From JACVRX01 sp035697245 (GTDB lineage: Bacteria > Actinomycetota > Actinomycetes > Jiangellales > Jiangellaceae): a DNA stretch of 9,928 bases. The stretch is from the NCBI GenBank assembly GCA_035697245.1, contig DASSDH010000022.1, positions 1-9,928 on the forward strand, written 5' to 3'. Below are positions 6,252-9,928 of this stretch, one piece after another. A program made the position numbers and the translations under genes. The notes beneath the pieces were generated by a model. That model worked only from the letters and a program-made list of their open reading frames with translations. It was not told where the DNA came from and searched no databases. How positions within the stretch are numbered: position 1 is the stretch's first letter; each line of letters begins with the position of its first letter.

Positions 6252-7838
6252 ATGCCGGAGATCTCTCAGCTCGATTTCAAGGCCAGGGTCGGCGAGATCC
6301 TCAACCGCCGGCCGGCGGTCGGGTTGGCGGTCGGGGTGGTCCAGAACGGACGGCTGGAGTTCTTCTACGGCCACGGACTTGCCGACATCGCGTCGAACAC
6401 GCCGGTCACCGAGGACACCGTCTTCCGGATCGCGTCCATCACGAAGACATTCACCGCGATCGCCATCATGCAGCTGTCAGAGCACGGGCTGGTCGACCTC
6501 GACAGGCCCGCCAACGAATACCTGCGCGCGTACCGGCTGATCCCCGCGAAGGCCAGCTTCCGAGCGGCGACCCTGCGAGATCTGCTGACCCACACGGCCG
6601 GGATTCCTCAGATGGTGCTCCCCTCGCGCGCACTCGCCACCGTATTCACGGGTTCGTGGTTGACCGAGGGCGGCGAGAGTTTTGCCTTCGGGCAGCCCAT
6701 GCCCACCCTGGCAGAGTATTACGGCGGCGGTCTCTCATCGGTGGCCGAACCGGGTACCAGGTTCACCTACGCCGACCACGGGTTCGCAACGCTCGGCCAG
6801 GTCGTCGAGGATGTCAGTGGCCAGCCGCTCGACCGCTATTTCCGCGAGCACATCTTCGAACCGCTCGGCATGAGCGACACCGACCTCCTTCGATCCGAGC
6901 AGGTCGAGTCGCGCCTCGCAACGGGATACACCCTGCGCTCGGATGGCGCGAAGGTCGTGACGGACCGCAACTGGGTGACGGCGGGAGCAAGCAACATCTA
7001 CTCCACCCCGAGGGACATGGCTCGCTACGTGGCGGCGCTCCTCGGCGGTGGTTCTAACGGTCATGGCTCGGTGCTCGAGCCGGCGACGCTGGCGAGCATG
7101 TTCGAGCCCCAGTATCAGACCGATCCGCGGGTGCCGGGTATCGGGCTGGCGTTCTTCCGGACCGACGTCGGCGGCCATAACGCCGTCGAGCACCAGGGGA
7201 TACTTCCCGGCTTCAACTCCCAGATCTGGGTGGCTCCCGATCACGGAGTCGGTCTCGTGGCCTTCACCAACGGGGCCAGGAACGGGATGGTCTGGCTGCC
7301 GGTAGAAACCGGGCGGCTGCTTCATGAACTGGTCGGCGTCCCCGACGAGGTCGTTCGGATCGATGTTCCGCAACACCCCGAGATTTGGGGCGAAATCTGC
7401 GGTTGGTATCCGGTTTCCGCCCAGCTGACCGATATGCAGGCGCGGGGAATGGCCGGCTTCGGCGCCGAGGTGTTCATCCGGCGGGGGCGGCTCATGATCC
7501 GGGCCCTGAGCCCGATACCCGCACTGTACAGGGGCTTTCCCCTACACCCTGACGACGTCGCGGATCCCTACGTCTTCCGGATCGACCTCTCGGAGTTCGG
7601 GATCGGCACCACGCGGATCGTGTTCAGTCACGCTGCAGGCGGCGCGGGGACGCGAGTGCACCTCGACCTGGTCCCGCTGTCCCTCCAGAGGCAACCGGCC
7701 ATCAAGGATCCGCGGCCCTGGGTCACCGGCGCGCTTGGTGCGTTCGCGGCGGCCGCCACTGCGACGGCCGTTCGCCGGCGCCGCGCGACCCGGCTCCGTC
7801 GTCGTGTGGCCTGGAATGGGTTCCAGCCAGCCCAGTGA
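6252..7838 (+). CDS. Serine beta-lactamase-fold hydrolase, copy 1 (class C/PBP4-like)
   Basis: A 528-residue serine hydrolase of the beta-lactamase class C/family VIII esterase type. The nucleophile motif SxxK is S62-I-T-K65, the second motif is Y173-A-D175 where most members have Y-x-N, and the third is H314-Q-G316. After the catalytic domain (about 10-360) comes a C-terminal beta-rich domain (about 375-480) beginning HPEIWGEICGWY. The chain ends in a short Ala-rich hydrophobic stretch (about 490-507) followed by an arginine cluster. There is no N-terminal signal peptide, so the enzyme is probably intracellular and perhaps membrane-anchored by its C-terminus. It may be an esterase or peptidase; calling it an antibiotic-resistance gene would be unsupported. 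GGAGG at 6243-6247, 4 bases upstream, sets the ATG. A paralogue starts 10 bases after the stop, so they are one transcription unit. The Y-A-D change could alter the reaction. Confidence 0.9.
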   Translation: MPEISQLDFKARVGEILNRRPAVGLAVGVVQNGRLEFFYGHGLADIASNTPVTEDTVFRIASITKTFTAIAIMQLSEHGLVDLDRPANEYLRAYRLIPAKASFRAATLRDLLTHTAGIPQMVLPSRALATVFTGSWLTEGGESFAFGQPMPTLAEYYGGGLSSVAEPGTRFTYADHGFATLGQVVEDVSGQPLDRYFREHIFEPLGMSDTDLLRSEQVESRLATGYTLRSDGAKVVTDRNWVTAGASNIYSTPRDMARYVAALLGGGSNGHGSVLEPATLASMFEPQYQTDPRVPGIGLAFFRTDVGGHNAVEHQGILPGFNSQIWVAPDHGVGLVAFTNGARNGMVWLPVETGRLLHELVGVPDEVVRIDVPQHPEIWGEICGWYPVSAQLTDMQARGMAGFGAEVFIRRGRLMIRALSPIPALYRGFPLHPDDVADPYVFRIDLSEFGIGTTRIVFSHAAGGAGTRVHLDLVPLSLQRQPAIKDPRPWVTGALGAFAAAATATAVRRRRATRLRRRVAWNGFQPAQ

Positions 7839-9393
7839 AAGGGGAGCCATGCCGGAGATCTCTGAGCTCGAACTGAAGGCCAGGGTCGACGAGATCCTCA
7901 ACCGCAGGCCCGCGGTCGGATTGGCGCTGGGAGTGGTCCGCAACGGACGGCTCGAGTTCTTCCACGGACACGGCGTGGCAGACGTCGCATCGAACACACC
8001 CGTTACCGAGGACACCGTCTTTCGGATCGCCTCCATCACCAAGACGTTCACCGCAATCGCCGTGATGCAGCTGTGCGAGCAAGGCCAAATCGACCTCGAC
8101 GCGCCCGCCAACGACTACCTGCGCGCGTATCGGCTGATCCCCACCAGGGCCAACTTCGGGCCGGCGACCGTGCGACATCTACTCACCCACACCGCCGGAA
8201 TCCCCGAAGTGGTCCACGTCTCCGACTTGCTTCATCCGGACTGGGGCCCGTTCGGTGCCCGTCCAGCCGTCCTCAGCGTGAAGCTCGGCGAGCCCATGCC
8301 GTCGCTGGCGGAGTACTACCGCCGCGGTCTCCAGGTCGTGGTCGAGCCCGGTTCTGCCTTTGCGTACAGCAACCACGGGTTCGCCACGCTCGGCCAGATC
8401 GTCGAGGACGTCAGCGGGAAGCCTCTCCACGGCTACCTTCGAGAGCACATCTTCGAGCCCCTCGACATGGCCGACACCGACCTCGTCCGATCCGAGCAGG
8501 TCGCGTCGCTCCTCGCGACGGGTTACATCCTGGGGCCCAGCGGTGCGAAAGCCGTCCCCGACCGTGAATGGTTGGGGATGGGAGCCGACGGAATCTACTC
8601 CTCGAGCCGCGACCTGGCGCGGTTCGTCGCGGCTCTTCTCGGTGGTGGCGCCAACGAGCACGGCTCGATGCTCAAACCGGCGACGCTCGCAACCATGTTC
8701 GAGCCTCAGTACCAACCGGATCCGCGGGTGCCGGGTATGGGCCTTGCGTTCTTCCGCAGCGACGCCGGCGGGCACCGCATCGTCGGGCACGAAGGGATAC
8801 TGCCGGGCTTCAACTCGGAGATCCTCGCGGCTCCCGACGATGGTGTCGCCCTCATCGCCCTCACGAATGGGTCGAGTGGAGCGATGGCGTGGATGCCGAC
8901 CGAGCTCCGGCGTTTGCTGCACCACCTGCTCGACGTCCCATACGAGGTCGTGCGCACCGATATCCCACAACATCCCGAGATCTGGGGTGAGATCTGCGGT
9001 CGGTACCGGCTTCCGGGGCGAATATCGGATCTGCGGGGGCGGGTGATGATGGGCGGCGGTGTTGAGGTCTGTCTCCGCGGCGGCCAGCTCATGGTCCGCG
9101 TGCTCACCCCCATGCCCGCGCTCTACGGGGGCCTTCCGCTCCACCCCGATGACGAGCAGGACCCATACGTCTTCCGGCTCGACCTCTCGAGGTTCGGGAT
9201 GGCGACGTTCCGCATCGTGTTCAGTCGCGAAGCCCGCGTCGGCCCGACAGCTCACGCCGATCTCGGGGGACAGCCGTTGTCGCTCATCAGGCGACCCGCC
9301 ACGCCGCGGCCGCGCGCCTGGCTCACCGGAGCGATTGGTGCGCTTGCGGTGGCCACCACTGCGAGGGCGGTTCGGCGGCGGAGCGCGCGACAC
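6252..9393 (+). repeat. Tandem gene duplication of serine hydrolase genes
   Basis: The two neighbouring genes (starts 6252 and 7849) encode proteins that align without gaps for at least the first 320 residues; 61 of the first 70 residues are identical. Both also share the C-terminal domain and a final hydrophobic stretch. The start regions match at DNA level too (both begin ATGCCGGAGATCTCT). This indicates an ancient-to-moderate tandem duplication with later divergence, concentrated around residues 120-148. Confidence 0.9.
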
Positions 9394-9411
9394 AAGGCAG
9401 GGCAGGCATGA
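7849..9411 (+). CDS. Serine beta-lactamase-fold hydrolase, copy 2 (class C/PBP4-like)
   Basis: A 520-residue paralogue of the preceding protein, with the full set of active-site motifs: S62-I-T-K65, Y173-S-N175 and H314-E-G316. It keeps the C-terminal domain starting HPEIWGEICGRY and a terminal hydrophobic stretch (TGAIGALAVATTARAV) followed by basic residues. No N-terminal signal peptide is seen. It differs most from copy 1 at about residues 120-148, between the THTAG loop and the EPMPSLAEYY segment, near the active-site entrance in this fold. ATG 7849 is chosen because AGGGGAG lies just upstream and the N-terminus then aligns exactly with copy 1; the frame upstream to 7735 overlaps copy 1. 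Its stop overlaps the amidase start as ATGA. It probably acts as an intracellular esterase, amidase or D-amino-acid peptidase; the substrate is unknown. Confidence 0.92.
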   Translation: MPEISELELKARVDEILNRRPAVGLALGVVRNGRLEFFHGHGVADVASNTPVTEDTVFRIASITKTFTAIAVMQLCEQGQIDLDAPANDYLRAYRLIPTRANFGPATVRHLLTHTAGIPEVVHVSDLLHPDWGPFGARPAVLSVKLGEPMPSLAEYYRRGLQVVVEPGSAFAYSNHGFATLGQIVEDVSGKPLHGYLREHIFEPLDMADTDLVRSEQVASLLATGYILGPSGAKAVPDREWLGMGADGIYSSSRDLARFVAALLGGGANEHGSMLKPATLATMFEPQYQPDPRVPGMGLAFFRSDAGGHRIVGHEGILPGFNSEILAAPDDGVALIALTNGSSGAMAWMPTELRRLLHHLLDVPYEVVRTDIPQHPEIWGEICGRYRLPGRISDLRGRVMMGGGVEVCLRGGQLMVRVLTPMPALYGGLPLHPDDEQDPYVFRLDLSRFGMATFRIVFSREARVGPTAHADLGGQPLSLIRRPATPRPRAWLTGAIGALAVATTARAVRRRSARHKAGQA

Positions 9412-9928
9412 GCGACACGACCACCGACCTCTGGCGCATGAGCGCCATGGACCTGGCCGCGGCGATCAGATCCGGGCAAACGTCCAGTCAAGAAGTCATC
9501 GAGTCCCACCTCCGGCGGATCGAGGCCGTGAACCCCTCGATCAACGCCGTCACAGTCGTCGTGGGCGAGCAGGCCCTCGAAGCCGCGAAGGCAGCCGACC
9601 GTGTCGTCGCCGGTGGCGCTGAGCTACCGCCGTTCCACGGCGTCCCCTTCACCGTCAAGGAAAACATCGACGTCGCAGGTACGCCAACCACCGTGGGACT
9701 CAAGGCTCTAGCGGGCGCGTATCCGGGTTTGGACGCCCCCATCGTCGAGCGGATGCGTGCTGCCGGGGCGATCCCGATCGGCCGCACCAACTGTCCTAAC
9801 TTCACCCTTCGCTGGCACACCGACAGCGAACTGTGGGGAGCGACCGTGAACCCGTGGGACCGGTCTCGAACCCCCGGGGCGTCCAGTGGTGGCGAGGCGG
9901 CGGCGCTCGCCACCGGGATGAGTCCGTT
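9408..9928 (+). CDS. Amidase-signature family enzyme (partial, 3' end beyond window)
   Basis: The first 173 residues of an amidase-signature (AS) enzyme, which hydrolyses amide bonds through a Ser-cisSer-Lys triad. The catalytic lysine is K84 in FHGVPFTVKENIDVAG, and the start of the glycine-serine signature is at 158-162 (ASSGG, then EAAALATG), holding the bridging cis-serine. The nucleophilic serine would lie about 24 residues further on, outside the window. The N-terminal helices (WRMSAMDLAAAIRSG, and SHLRRIEAVNPSINAV) are typical. Family members are usually 450-550 residues, so about a third is present. The ATG overlaps the stop of hydrolase copy 2 (ATGA), which suggests translational coupling and a shared pathway of ester/amide breakdown. 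The signature reads GASSGG where GGSSGG is common, a minor change. The substrate cannot be assigned; a GatA role is unlikely because no gatB or gatC is nearby. Confidence 0.92.
   Translation, partial: MSDTTTDLWRMSAMDLAAAIRSGQTSSQEVIESHLRRIEAVNPSINAVTVVVGEQALEAAKAADRVVAGGAELPPFHGVPFTVKENIDVAGTPTTVGLKALAGAYPGLDAPIVERMRAAGAIPIGRTNCPNFTLRWHTDSELWGATVNPWDRSRTPGASSGGEAAALATGMSP

Noticed and set aside
6063..6374. Longer N-terminus for the WS/DGAT protein
   Set aside because: This part runs antisense to the hydrolase start and resembles the antisense frame of the second hydrolase copy, so the similarity comes from the duplication. The family N-terminus begins at ATG 6062.
8179..9393. Long minus-strand open frame (404 codons) antisense to hydrolase copy 2
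   Set aside because: Low-complexity Arg/His/Glu-rich translation without domain features; it is a GC-bias shadow of the real plus-strand gene.
6252..9411. Antibiotic-resistance beta-lactamase pair
   Set aside because: No signal peptide, a large extra C-terminal domain and a changed YxN motif in one copy; generic serine hydrolase or esterase is the safer call.

Overview
The window is GC-rich, densely packed bacterial DNA with GTG starts, ATGA start/stop overlaps and protein families typical of Actinomycetota. It carries a WS/DGAT acyltransferase, DevR/DosR-type regulator, tandem-domain universal stress protein, PPOX split-barrel protein and DoxX protein. Several of these resemble the Mycobacterium tuberculosis hypoxia/dormancy (DosR) regulon, but the sequence alone does not fix the genus.

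Layout. On the minus strand, reading right to left from about 2156 to 10: a 5'-truncated universal stress protein remnant, a PPOX/FMN-binding split-barrel protein, a NarL/LuxR response regulator very like DevR/DosR, and, after a 197-base gap, a four-helix DoxX-family membrane protein. Remnant and PPOX gene overlap by ATGA, and the PPOX stop is followed at once by the regulator start, so these three look like one operon. Divergently, on the plus strand, a full two-domain universal stress protein (2285-3172) is followed after 7 bases by a fused aminoglycoside-phosphotransferase-like/P-loop kinase protein (3180-4694). This pair matches in order and size the M. tuberculosis DosR-regulon pair Rv2005c-Rv2004c. 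It meets tail-to-tail, with a 15-base overlap, a minus-strand WS/DGAT wax-ester/triacylglycerol synthase (4680-6062), the family of tgs1 (Rv3130c). Divergent from it, a plus-strand operon has two tandem paralogous serine beta-lactamase-fold hydrolases (6252-7838 and 7849-9411) and, by an ATGA overlap, an amidase-signature enzyme cut by the window end (9408-9928).

How it may work together. The left two thirds reads as a compact dormancy or low-oxygen module: regulator, stress proteins, a flavin/deazaflavin-type oxidoreductase candidate, a storage-lipid synthase and a membrane redox protein. I see imperfect matches to the DosR palindrome (GGGACT-WW-AGTCCC core) at 640-653, 2208-2222 and 6117-6131, each about 55-90 bases upstream of one of these genes. 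That suggests, without proving, that the regulator encoded here controls its neighbours. The right third is a separate ester/amide-hydrolase operon made by gene duplication. Its hydrolases lack an N-terminal signal peptide and end in a short Ala-rich hydrophobic stretch followed by arginines, and the first copy has an altered second active-site motif.

No tRNA, rRNA, CRISPR array, insertion sequence or convincing intrinsic terminator was seen. No gene-free stretch exceeds 300 bases.
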